Shown here in pieces: positions 1-7,390 of a stretch of 11,953 nt of DNA; the stretch's first letter is position 1; each line of letters starts with the position of its first letter. The position numbers and the translations under genes are program-made. Under the pieces are notes generated by a model that ran no database searches, had not been told where the DNA came from, and saw only the letters and a program-made list of their open reading frames with translations. Origin of the DNA: Pedobacter sp. UBA1654 (lineage in GTDB: Bacteria; Bacteroidota; Bacteroidia; Sphingobacteriales; Sphingobacteriaceae); assembly GCA_002320935.1 (NCBI GenBank), contig DCLG01000106.1:1-11953 (forward strand). The letters are read 5' to 3'.

Positions 1-566
1 TTGTTATTGGTTTACCGCTGTGGTTTGTTGTTGGCATACTGATCACGTTTTCTCCGGAGTTTGGTAAAGCACTGAACGTACAAGGTGATGTGAATGCCGG
101 GGCTGCCGTAGCATGTTGTTATGGCGGACTGGTCATTGGCGATATTCTCAGCGGATTATTAAGTCAGTATCTGAAAAGCAGAGTCAAGGTCGTATACATC
201 TATCTTTTTCTGTCTATGTTGTCTATTGCCATTTACTTTCTGTCCGCTGGTTCGAGCCTGTTCAATTTCTATCTGATCTGCTTTGTACTAGGGGTCTCCG
301 TTGGGTATTGGGTGATTTTCATGACCATCGCTACCGAACAGTTTGGGACCAATCTGCGTGCTACTGTAACCACCACGGTACCCAACTTTGTGCGAGGATC
401 GGTCGTGCCGATGTCCCTGCTCTTCCAGTATCTGAGCGGTGTTTTCAATGGTTCGCTGGTGGGCTCGGGAATTGTTGTGGCGCTGCTTTCCCTTGGCCTG
501 GCATTCTGGGCTTTGCATTATATGCAGGATACCTTTTCGAAGGACCTGGATTACATAGAGGAATAA
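1..566 (+). CDS. MFS transporter, C-terminal half (5' end outside window)
   Basis: This is the end of an inner-membrane major facilitator superfamily transporter. The frame is open from position 3 through the left edge to a TAA at 564-566, giving 187 visible residues. The codon at 90 is an internal GTG valine and not a convincing start, because hydrophobic transporter sequence continues before it. About six hydrophobic segments can be seen, as expected for helices 7-12 of a 12-helix carrier. The segment G-D-I-L-S-G-L-L-S-Q-Y-L-K-S-R resembles the conserved MFS cytoplasmic loop, with glycine and aspartate followed by a basic residue. The segment T-E-Q-F-G-T-N-L-R-A-T lies in the later half. 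The substrate cannot be read from the sequence. Position upstream of a GH78-like gene on the same strand makes sugar or sugar-acid uptake plausible, but this is inference. GC appears higher here than in the minus-strand operon. Confidence 0.85.
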   Translation, partial: VIGLPLWFVVGILITFSPEFGKALNVQGDVNAGAAVACCYGGLVIGDILSGLLSQYLKSRVKVVYIYLFLSMLSIAIYFLSAGSSLFNFYLICFVLGVSVGYWVIFMTIATEQFGTNLRATVTTTVPNFVRGSVVPMSLLFQYLSGVFNGSLVGSGIVVALLSLGLAFWALHYMQDTFSKDLDYIEE

Positions 567-577
567 TAACATTGTCT

Positions 578-609
578 CCGTCCTGTGCTGCCATGACAGT
601 TCAGGACGG
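578..609 (+). terminator. Hairpin between MFS gene and GH78-like gene
   Basis: The 8-bp arm ccgtcctg at 578-585 is exactly complementary to caggacgg at 602-609, with a 16-nt loop. It begins 11 nt after the MFS stop codon. The sequence after it (ttgacatatttt) is T-rich but has no uninterrupted U-run directly behind the stem, so this is a weak or partial intrinsic terminator, or an mRNA 3' stability element. It suggests that the next gene can be transcribed separately. Confidence 0.45.
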
Positions 610-661
610 TTGACATATTTTCATTTGATATATTCAAACACTTGGTTTTAAATGTATTAAA

Positions 662-3031
662 ATGAAAAGAGGTTTAGTTATGCTATGTTGCTGGCTTCTG
701 GCATTAATGGTAAATGCACAGGAAAAGCAAATCAATCCGGAGCTTTTAGATAGACAATGGCCCTCACGCTGGATCAGTCACCCCGAAGGACCGCAACGCG
801 ACTATGGGGTGTTTCATTTCAGGAAGGTTTTTCAGCTAACTGCAGTTCCCAAGAATTTTGTAATTCATGTCTCGGCAGATAATCGGTACCGTTTGTTTGT
901 CAACGGGACGGCTGTATCTATGGGGCCTGCGCGTGGCGATCTTTACAACTGGTATTATGAGACCATCGATATCGCATCCTACTTGAAGGCAGGGGATAAC
1001 ATCATTGCGGCTAAAGTCTGGAACATGGGGGTACATGCACCCGTCGCGCAGGTGTCCAATCAAACTGCGCTGGTTGTACAAGGAGACAGTAAGGAAGCAT
1101 CCATTGTAAATACCAATGCATCCTGGAAGGTTTTGCGTGATGATGCCTACACGCCATGTTCAACGGATAACGGTCTGCGCTTGCGTGCATACATGGTTAT
1201 TGGTCCTGGCGACAAGGTGGAAGGTGCTCAGTATCCCTGGGGCTGGGAATCATCAAACTTTAATGATGGAGCCTGGAAGCATGCCGGTGTGATCGGCTCG
1301 CCGGCTCCATTTGGTAAAGGTACAGACAACTTGTGGACGCTTGTGCCTAGAAATATTCCTCAAATGGAGGAAACAAAACAGCGCATTCTGAAAGTTCGGC
1401 GTACGGAGGGCATTGCAAAAGATGAAGGTTTCCTAAGCGGAAAAAAAGCGCTGTCGATCCCGGCAAACCAGAAGGTCAGCGTCTTGCTTGATCAAACCTT
1501 TAATACTATAGCTTATCCTGAACTGATGCTAAGCAAGGGCAAGGGTGCATCGGTAAAGATGACCTTCGCCGAAGCATTGGTGGATGAACAAGGTAATAAA
1601 AAAAACCGTGACCAGGTTGAAGGCATGCATATCGTGGGTAACTACGACATCTTCGTAGCTGATGGAGGCGAGAAGCGACTCTTCAGGCCCTTATGGATGC
1701 GCACTTACCGATACGTGCAGCTTGATATAGAAACAAAAGATGAGGCACTGCAGATTGACGATGTCTATGGTATGTATACCGGTTATCCTTTCGAAGAAAC
1801 CGCAAAGTTCAGCAGCAGCGATGCTTCGCTAAAGAACCTGTGGGATGTGGGTTGGAGAACGGCCCGTTTATGTGCAGGAGAAACTTACTACGACTGCCCT
1901 TATTATGAGCAATTGCAATATGAAGCGGATACCAGGATTCAGGCTTTAATTTCGCTTTATGTATCTGGAGACGACCGCCTGGCCAGAAAAGCGATTTTGG
2001 ATTTCTATCACTCTATGGTGCCTGAGGGACTTACACAAGGCCGCTATCCAAGTAACCGCCTGCAGGTTATTCCACCATTCTCCTTATGGTGGGTCTCTAT
2101 GATTTACGACTATTCCATGCACCGGGATGATAAAGCTTTTACGGCGGAATTTCTGACGGGAATCTCAAGCGTACTGACCTGGTATGAGAAACACCTGGAT
2201 CCTGAGAAAGGGATACTCGGGCCAATGCCATGGTGGAACTTCGTCGATTATACGCATGTTTTTCCGAATGGGGTTCCTGACGGTGCTAATGATGGTAATT
2301 CCTCCATAATCACCTTGCAGTACGTGTATACCCTGCAACAAGCCGCCAAGATATTTGAATACCACGGTAAACAGCAGCAAGCACAACAATACAAAGATCT
2401 CGCTGCTACCATTGCAAAACGTACCTACGAGCTATGCTATGATAAGTCAAAAGGATACATGGCGAACACACCTGAGTTCAAGGCTTATAGTCAGCACGCC
2501 AATATTATGGCGGTTTTAACGGATGCTATTCCCAAAATGGAGCAGCAGTCGCTCATGAAAAGGGTTGTTGCCGATACCACCCTTGGGCCTGCAACATTCT
2601 ATTACCGTTTTTACCTGAATCAGGCGCTTAAAGCTGCGGATCTGGCTGATCTTTACTATGGACAGCTTACACCGTGGCGTGATATGCTGAAAATGGGACT
2701 CACCACCTTTGCAGAGAAACCTGAACCTGCAAGATCTGATTGCCATGCATGGAGTGCCAGTCCGAACTATGATTTTCTCGCAACCATCTGTGGTATCATG
2801 CCACAGGATATCGGTTTTTCATCTGTATTGATTAAACCTGCGTTAGGGGAGCTGAGTTTTGCGAACGGCTCCATGCCACATCCATTAGGAACAATCCAGG
2901 TAGATCTGAAAAGAAAAGGGAAATCCGGTTTGAAAGCTAAGGTAACGCTGCCTGGAGATTTAAAAGGAAATCTGGTTTGGAACGGAAAGACAATCCCGTT
3001 AAAAGCTGGAAGTCAGGAGTTAGACTTATAA
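662..3031 (+). CDS. Secreted GH78-like alpha-L-rhamnosidase, variant active-site motif
   Basis: This 789-residue protein is predicted to be an exported inverting alpha-L-rhamnosidase of the GH78 (six-hairpin, (alpha/alpha)6-barrel) type. Residues 1-19 form a signal peptide ending V-N-A before Q20. A beta-sandwich with rhamnosidase-like features (V-S-A-D-N-R-Y-R-L-F-V-N-G, about 69-82) precedes the barrel, which spans roughly 375-700. The barrel carries D411-C-P-Y-Y-E416-Q-L-Q-Y-E-A-D423, where canonical GH78 has D-C-P-x-R-D-E-R-x-G-W-T-G-D. Allowing one deleted residue, E416 takes the place of the general acid. T-T-F-A-E685 resembles the region of the catalytic base. P471-P-F-S-L-W-W is a likely aromatic sugar-binding stretch. 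A C-terminal beta domain with N-G-K-T closes the protein. The ATG at 662 gives the signal peptide directly; the leader is AT-rich with no clear Shine-Dalgarno site. Many Bacteroidota proteins annotated as GH78 have this variant motif, so rhamnosidase activity is likely, but another alpha-L-sugar specificity is possible. Confidence 0.88.
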   Translation: MKRGLVMLCCWLLALMVNAQEKQINPELLDRQWPSRWISHPEGPQRDYGVFHFRKVFQLTAVPKNFVIHVSADNRYRLFVNGTAVSMGPARGDLYNWYYETIDIASYLKAGDNIIAAKVWNMGVHAPVAQVSNQTALVVQGDSKEASIVNTNASWKVLRDDAYTPCSTDNGLRLRAYMVIGPGDKVEGAQYPWGWESSNFNDGAWKHAGVIGSPAPFGKGTDNLWTLVPRNIPQMEETKQRILKVRRTEGIAKDEGFLSGKKALSIPANQKVSVLLDQTFNTIAYPELMLSKGKGASVKMTFAEALVDEQGNKKNRDQVEGMHIVGNYDIFVADGGEKRLFRPLWMRTYRYVQLDIETKDEALQIDDVYGMYTGYPFEETAKFSSSDASLKNLWDVGWRTARLCAGETYYDCPYYEQLQYEADTRIQALISLYVSGDDRLARKAILDFYHSMVPEGLTQGRYPSNRLQVIPPFSLWWVSMIYDYSMHRDDKAFTAEFLTGISSVLTWYEKHLDPEKGILGPMPWWNFVDYTHVFPNGVPDGANDGNSSIITLQYVYTLQQAAKIFEYHGKQQQAQQYKDLAATIAKRTYELCYDKSKGYMANTPEFKAYSQHANIMAVLTDAIPKMEQQSLMKRVVADTTLGPATFYYRFYLNQALKAADLADLYYGQLTPWRDMLKMGLTTFAEKPEPARSDCHAWSASPNYDFLATICGIMPQDIGFSSVLIKPALGELSFANGSMPHPLGTIQVDLKRKGKSGLKAKVTLPGDLKGNLVWNGKTIPLKAGSQELDL

Positions 3032-3081
3032 CCTAATCAATACAGGCCGAAGCTCGACAGATTCGGCCTGTATTGATTAGG
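3032..3081. terminator. Bidirectional intrinsic terminator between convergent genes
   Basis: A perfect 20-bp inverted repeat has arms at 3032-3051 and 3062-3081 and a 10-nt loop (gctcgacaga). It starts one base after the TAA of the plus-strand GH78-like gene and lies 18 nt beyond the stop codon of the minus-strand GH78 gene. On the plus strand it is followed by atcttttac, a short U-rich tail. On the minus strand the tail is weaker (ttataagtc). The convergent placement and stem strength support a shared terminator for both transcripts. Confidence 0.88.
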
Positions 3082-3099
3082 ATCTTTTACTAAATAAGG

Positions 3100-5856
3100 T
3101 TATATGTTGAAGCTGAAGTTGTATACACCGGAACCGATGCTTAGTTCGAGATCATTCCCATTTTCTTTGATGTCCTTTATTTCTCTAACATCTTTCAGAG
3201 CTTTTCCGCTTTCAGTCACCGTTGCTTTAACTGCACCAGGGAGTCGGACCATTGCTGTTGCATTTGGAGGAATGGTCACCTGTAAATGGAACACGCCACC
3301 TTCAATCTTCCATTCACTTGCGGTCAGGCCATACATCGTTTCCAGCTTAGTTGCAGCCTGAGTGATATTGCCTCCAGGTTGTGGTGCAATAGTCACTTTT
3401 TTATATCCAGGACCAGAAATGTCAGTATCCAACCCACCCATAGTTCGATACATCCAGTCGCCAATTGCTCCATACGCATAGTGGTTAAATGAATTCATTC
3501 CCGGGGTCTGGAATGTACCATCAGGTTTAATCCCATCCCATCGTTCCCAAATAGTAGTTGCGCCCATTTTAACAGGATAAAGCCAGGAAGGATAAGATTC
3601 TTGAAGAAGCAGTTTGTATGCTACATCAGACCGCCCAAATCTGGTCAATACATGACACAAGTAGGGCGTTCCTAGAAAACCTGTAGTTAAATGGGTTCCG
3701 TAACCTTCTATATTCTTGACTAAATAATCTACCGCCTGTGGTCGCAGGTCTTCTGGAAGCATGTCAAAGTTTAATGCGAGAACATAGGCTGTCTGAGAAC
3801 TTGAAACTAACCTGCCATTAGGTGTCATATACTCTTTCATGAATGCTGCTTTGATGTCCTTTAGCAGGTCCCCATACTTCCTAGCATCTGCATCATTCCC
3901 GAGCACCTGAGCTGCGTTTATCAGCAGCTGGGTAGAGTGTGCATAGAATGCCTGAGCAATGAGATATTTATCGGTGATGGCAGATCGTCCGTCGTTGTCA
4001 TCCTCAGGGCGGTAAAATAGCCAATCGCCAAAGTGAAAACCCGAATTCCAAAGGTTTTGCTTACTCTTATTGGTCATAAAGTCGACCCATGCTTTCATGC
4101 TGGGATATTGCACTTCTAGAATGTTTTTATCGCCATAAGTCAAATACATGTCCCAAGGGATGATGGTCGCAGCATCTGCCCAACCCGTTGAACCTGTTGC
4201 ATTTTCTCCAAGCACATTTGGTACTACATGTGGAACACTACCGTCTGCAAGCTGGTCAGCAGCGACATCCTTCATCCATTTCGTGAAAAAACCGGCCACA
4301 TCCATATTAAAGGCGGCAGTCCGGTAGAATACCTGTGCATCTCCGGTCCAGCCAAGCCGCTCATCACGCTGTGGACAATCGGTTGGTACATCCAGAAAGT
4401 TTCCTTTTTGTCCCCATTCAATATTGTGTTGAAGTTGGTTTAGAAGTGCGTTTGAAGTAGAAAAGGTACCAGTAGTTTCCATGTCAGCATAGATTGCTAT
4501 AGCTTTGAAATCATCTGGGTTAGGATTGTCGACATGGCCAGATACTTTGACGTACCGAAATCCCATATAAGTGAAATTTGGTTCATAAGTCTCGATTCCG
4601 TTACCTTTAAAAATATATTTAAGATGCTGCTTGGCACGTCTCAAGTTAGTTGTATAAAAGTTGCCATCTTTGTCAAGTACTTCAGCATGTTCGAGCATCA
4701 GCGTGGAGCCAGCTTTCCCTTTAAGTTTGAACTTCACCCAGCCGACTAAATTTTGGCCAAAATCCAGCACGGTTTCACCTTTGGGAGTTTTGATAATTTT
4801 TAAAACTTTAAATTCTTCCTTTTTACGTGCAGGAGGACTAATGCTAGAAACTAAACGTTCATCTCCCGCCGACAATGTATTTACAGCCTTCCACTGGCTA
4901 TCATTGAAACTAACCGTTGACCACCCATTCTTTTCTTTCCTTGCATCATAAACCTCACCATTGTATAGGTCTGAATTGAGAACGGCTCCGTAGCTATACT
5001 TCCAGCTGCCATCAGTTGAAACTATTTTCTTTGAACCATCTTCATATTCTAATTCCAGCTGCATTAACCCTGACAACTGGTTCCCATAGAAGCCTTGTTT
5101 ACCCTGAAATCCTATAAACCCTCTATACCAACCATCTCCAAGAGAAAACCCTAACGCATTTTGCCCAGGAGTTATCAGGTTGGTTACATCGTACCCATGA
5201 TATTGCAGGCGTTTTCGGTAACTGGTCCATCCAGGTGAAAAGAGGTCGCGTCCGACTTTCTTTCCGTTTAAGCGTGCCTCATATACCCCATGTGCGGTAA
5301 CAAAGAGCGTAGCAGCTTTAACTTTGCCAGTGTTCGCAAACACTTTTCTAAATAAAGGGCTTGGGCCAGAAAGCGTATCAGTTAACGCACTCGTAATCCA
5401 TTGTGCTTTCCAATCTCCAGGCGATAATAGGCCCGTACGCCAGGAATTTACCGCACTCCATTTTGATTCCTTACCCTGATTGTCTCGTGTTCTTACTTGC
5501 CAATAATAACGCGTGTTTGCTTTTAAAGCTGGACCTTTATAAGGTATAAGAACAGATGCGTCACTTTTTTTCTGATGATCATTCCAGAGTATGCTTTTGC
5601 CAGAGGTCAATAATAATGAATCTGTTCCCACTCGAATGGTATATGACGTTTGCATCACATCGCGAGTATTCGAGGTAATTTTCCAGCTTAATCTGGGAGT
5701 ATGAACGTCGATCCCAATTGGGTTTGTCTGATATTCGGTTTTTAAATCTAAAACCTGTAAACTCTGTGCATATACAGGAAGTCCGAAAAACATAAGTCCT
5801 ATTGAAAGGGCCCACCTCGCTTGTTGGGTATTCCTTGATAAACTTGTATTTGGCAT
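3100..5856 (-). CDS. Secreted GH78 alpha-L-rhamnosidase, canonical
   Basis: This 918-residue enzyme is predicted to hydrolyse terminal alpha-L-rhamnosyl residues with inversion of configuration. Residues 1-30 form a signal peptide ending V-Y-A before Q31; there is no lipobox. The order of domains is typical of GH78: an Fn3-like domain (about 35-142, with Y-Y-W-Q-V-R-T-R-D), an N-terminal jelly-roll (about 175-345, with A-R-L-N-G-K-K-V-G), a second beta domain with L364-D-F-G-Q-N-L-V-G-W, the six-hairpin catalytic barrel (about 460-800) and a C-terminal beta-sandwich. The barrel has the full motif D493-C-P-Q-R497-D-E499-R-L-G-W503-T-G-D506, with E499 as predicted general acid, and W-E771-R-W-D, with E771 as predicted general base. 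Length is normal for the family. The start at 5856 lies 12 nt after the susD stop, so the gene is the third of a susC-susD-GH78 operon. All recognised catalytic residues are present and the gene looks intact. Confidence 0.96.
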   Translation of the reverse strand: MPNTSLSRNTQQARWALSIGLMFFGLPVYAQSLQVLDLKTEYQTNPIGIDVHTPRLSWKITSNTRDVMQTSYTIRVGTDSLLLTSGKSILWNDHQKKSDASVLIPYKGPALKANTRYYWQVRTRDNQGKESKWSAVNSWRTGLLSPGDWKAQWITSALTDTLSGPSPLFRKVFANTGKVKAATLFVTAHGVYEARLNGKKVGRDLFSPGWTSYRKRLQYHGYDVTNLITPGQNALGFSLGDGWYRGFIGFQGKQGFYGNQLSGLMQLELEYEDGSKKIVSTDGSWKYSYGAVLNSDLYNGEVYDARKEKNGWSTVSFNDSQWKAVNTLSAGDERLVSSISPPARKKEEFKVLKIIKTPKGETVLDFGQNLVGWVKFKLKGKAGSTLMLEHAEVLDKDGNFYTTNLRRAKQHLKYIFKGNGIETYEPNFTYMGFRYVKVSGHVDNPNPDDFKAIAIYADMETTGTFSTSNALLNQLQHNIEWGQKGNFLDVPTDCPQRDERLGWTGDAQVFYRTAAFNMDVAGFFTKWMKDVAADQLADGSVPHVVPNVLGENATGSTGWADAATIIPWDMYLTYGDKNILEVQYPSMKAWVDFMTNKSKQNLWNSGFHFGDWLFYRPEDDNDGRSAITDKYLIAQAFYAHSTQLLINAAQVLGNDADARKYGDLLKDIKAAFMKEYMTPNGRLVSSSQTAYVLALNFDMLPEDLRPQAVDYLVKNIEGYGTHLTTGFLGTPYLCHVLTRFGRSDVAYKLLLQESYPSWLYPVKMGATTIWERWDGIKPDGTFQTPGMNSFNHYAYGAIGDWMYRTMGGLDTDISGPGYKKVTIAPQPGGNITQAATKLETMYGLTASEWKIEGGVFHLQVTIPPNATAMVRLPGAVKATVTESGKALKDVREIKDIKENGNDLELSIGSGVYNFSFNI

Positions 5857-5868
5857 GTTGAGAAAGGA

Positions 5869-7380
5869 TTATGGGTTTTGAGTTAGGTTGTCTAAATTGA
5901 CTTCGCGTTGCGGGATTGGTAGAATCAATTTGTTGTCAGTTACTAAATATGAACCGGCTGGTATGTGAGTCTTCTGGGAAATCTCGCGTTTTCCATGCTC
6001 AGCCATAATGGTGACAGCGTTTCCTGTTCTTACTAAGTCGTACCAACGGTGGTTTTCAAATGCAAGTTCTACCCGTCTTTCTTGTAAAACTGCATTCCGA
6101 AAGGCTTGCTGGTTATCTACATTCAATAGAGGATTCCCATTTCCAGCACTTTTTATCGGCAGATTCGCTCGTGTGCGAATTAGATTTAGGAGGGTGAATG
6201 CTTCGCCTCCAGGAGTAAAGCCCTGTTCATTTAAGCATTCTGCTATCATCAGTAGTACATCCGCATAGCGCATGACAGGAAAGTTGTCGTCAGTACGACC
6301 GCGTTCAACAAATCCGTGATTGTACTTCTTGACATAAGGAATATTAACAAAAGTTCCGCTAGCATTCGTAAATCCTTCCGCTAAGGAAGCATTTTTTCGC
6401 AGATCACCAGGCTCATAAGCGTTGATCATGTCTTGTGTAGGGATATTCCAACCACTACTGCCTCCTAGTGGTGATCCGGGATCACCTGTAACAGCTATGC
6501 CAGATGTATAAGGAGCAAAGATATACATGAAATTACTGGATAGACCAGGTTGTGCACCAAGATATTGTATCTCAAAAATGGATTCAATGTTATTTTTGTT
6601 AGTTGGCTTAAAAACATCCTCATAATTCGCCATCAGACTATAGCCCAGCGTTTGTACTGATCTTAATACTGTTAATGCTTCGGAGAAGTTTTTTTGTGTC
6701 ATATGTACTTTTGCAAGCAAGGTCAAAGCTGCTCCTTTAGTGGCTCTTCCAGCCTCCGCGGCGGGATATCGTTCCGGTAATTGCTCTGCTGTGGTTTTTA
6801 GATCTGTTATAATCTGAGCATATACATCAGCTTCAGGAGCACGACCACCGGACGTAGCTTCATTAGGGGCCTTGGTGGCGGTCAGCCGTAGCGGTATTGG
6901 TCCAAACTGCCTGACCAGATTAAAGTAGTGAAATGACCTTAAGAACAAAGCCTCAGCCTGGTACTGGTTCTTCTTCTCGTTAGCCATTGGAACCTCAGCT
7001 ATGCGGTCCAGGACCTCATTACATCTGGCTATACCAGTATAATTTTCCTGCCAATATGTTTGGATTGGTTCAGCTGTAGCACCTACTAGGAATTGATCTA
7101 TGAACTCCCGCTGCTCATAGCCCCGGTCAGATGTGTTGTTTTGATACGTCGTGTTGTCAGAACGTAACTCACCAAATATCCAGTAACTTATGCGCCCCAT
7201 ATCCATCAATGAGGAATAAGCACCATTTACAGCCTGTTTAATGTCGTTTTCTGATTTATAAAAATTGCTTCCCGGAATAGAGGCTTCCGGGGATTGATCC
7301 AAGAAACTTTTCTTACAGCTCAATGTAGTTAATCCGATCAGAATTGCCCCTGCTACTAAATGTTTATAATATGTTTTCAT
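5869..7380 (-). CDS. SusD/RagB-family outer-membrane glycan-binding lipoprotein
   Basis: This 503-residue surface lipoprotein would act as the lid of the SusC/SusD importer, capturing oligosaccharide. The start M-K-T-Y-Y-K-H at 7380 gives a short basic N-terminus and a hydrophobic core, then T-T-L-S before the lipidated C22. The upstream in-frame ATG at 7389 adds only M-A-I. The ATG at 7470 would lie inside susC and bury the signal peptide, so it is rejected. Family hallmarks are L-D-Q-S-P-E (27-32), the TPR-like helix A-E-A-L-F-L-R-S-F-H-Y-F-N-L-V-R-Q-F-G (142-160), R371-Y-A-D-V-L-L-M-I-A-E-C, and R445-W-Y-D-L near the C-terminus. These match the SusD-like N-terminal and RagB/SusD C-terminal domains. 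The gene follows susC almost without a gap and precedes the GH78 gene by 12 nt, so the three are probably co-transcribed. The ligand is inferred from the neighbouring rhamnosidase. Confidence 0.95.
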   Translation of the reverse strand: MKTYYKHLVAGAILIGLTTLSCKKSFLDQSPEASIPGSNFYKSENDIKQAVNGAYSSLMDMGRISYWIFGELRSDNTTYQNNTSDRGYEQREFIDQFLVGATAEPIQTYWQENYTGIARCNEVLDRIAEVPMANEKKNQYQAEALFLRSFHYFNLVRQFGPIPLRLTATKAPNEATSGGRAPEADVYAQIITDLKTTAEQLPERYPAAEAGRATKGAALTLLAKVHMTQKNFSEALTVLRSVQTLGYSLMANYEDVFKPTNKNNIESIFEIQYLGAQPGLSSNFMYIFAPYTSGIAVTGDPGSPLGGSSGWNIPTQDMINAYEPGDLRKNASLAEGFTNASGTFVNIPYVKKYNHGFVERGRTDDNFPVMRYADVLLMIAECLNEQGFTPGGEAFTLLNLIRTRANLPIKSAGNGNPLLNVDNQQAFRNAVLQERRVELAFENHRWYDLVRTGNAVTIMAEHGKREISQKTHIPAGSYLVTDNKLILPIPQREVNLDNLTQNP

Positions 7381-7390
7381 AATTGCCATG

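Noticed and set aside
288..572. Minus-strand open frame opposite the MFS gene
   Set aside because: It lies antisense to a well-supported coding region and shows no domain, signal or plausible leader.
113..613. Overlapping plus-strand open frame of 166 codons within and beyond the MFS gene
   Set aside because: It is out of frame with a clear membrane-protein coding sequence, has no recognisable family features, and is a by-product of that gene.
610..661. TTGACA at 610-615 as a sigma-70 type -35 box for the GH78-like gene
   Set aside because: The nearest TATATT-like sequence is only about 13 bp away and Bacteroidota use a different promoter consensus, so the match is probably accidental.
662..3031. 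The first GH78-like gene as an inactive relic because of its altered motif
   Set aside because: The frame is intact, the signal peptide and all domains are present, and the altered motif looks like a recognised variant in this phylum rather than decay.
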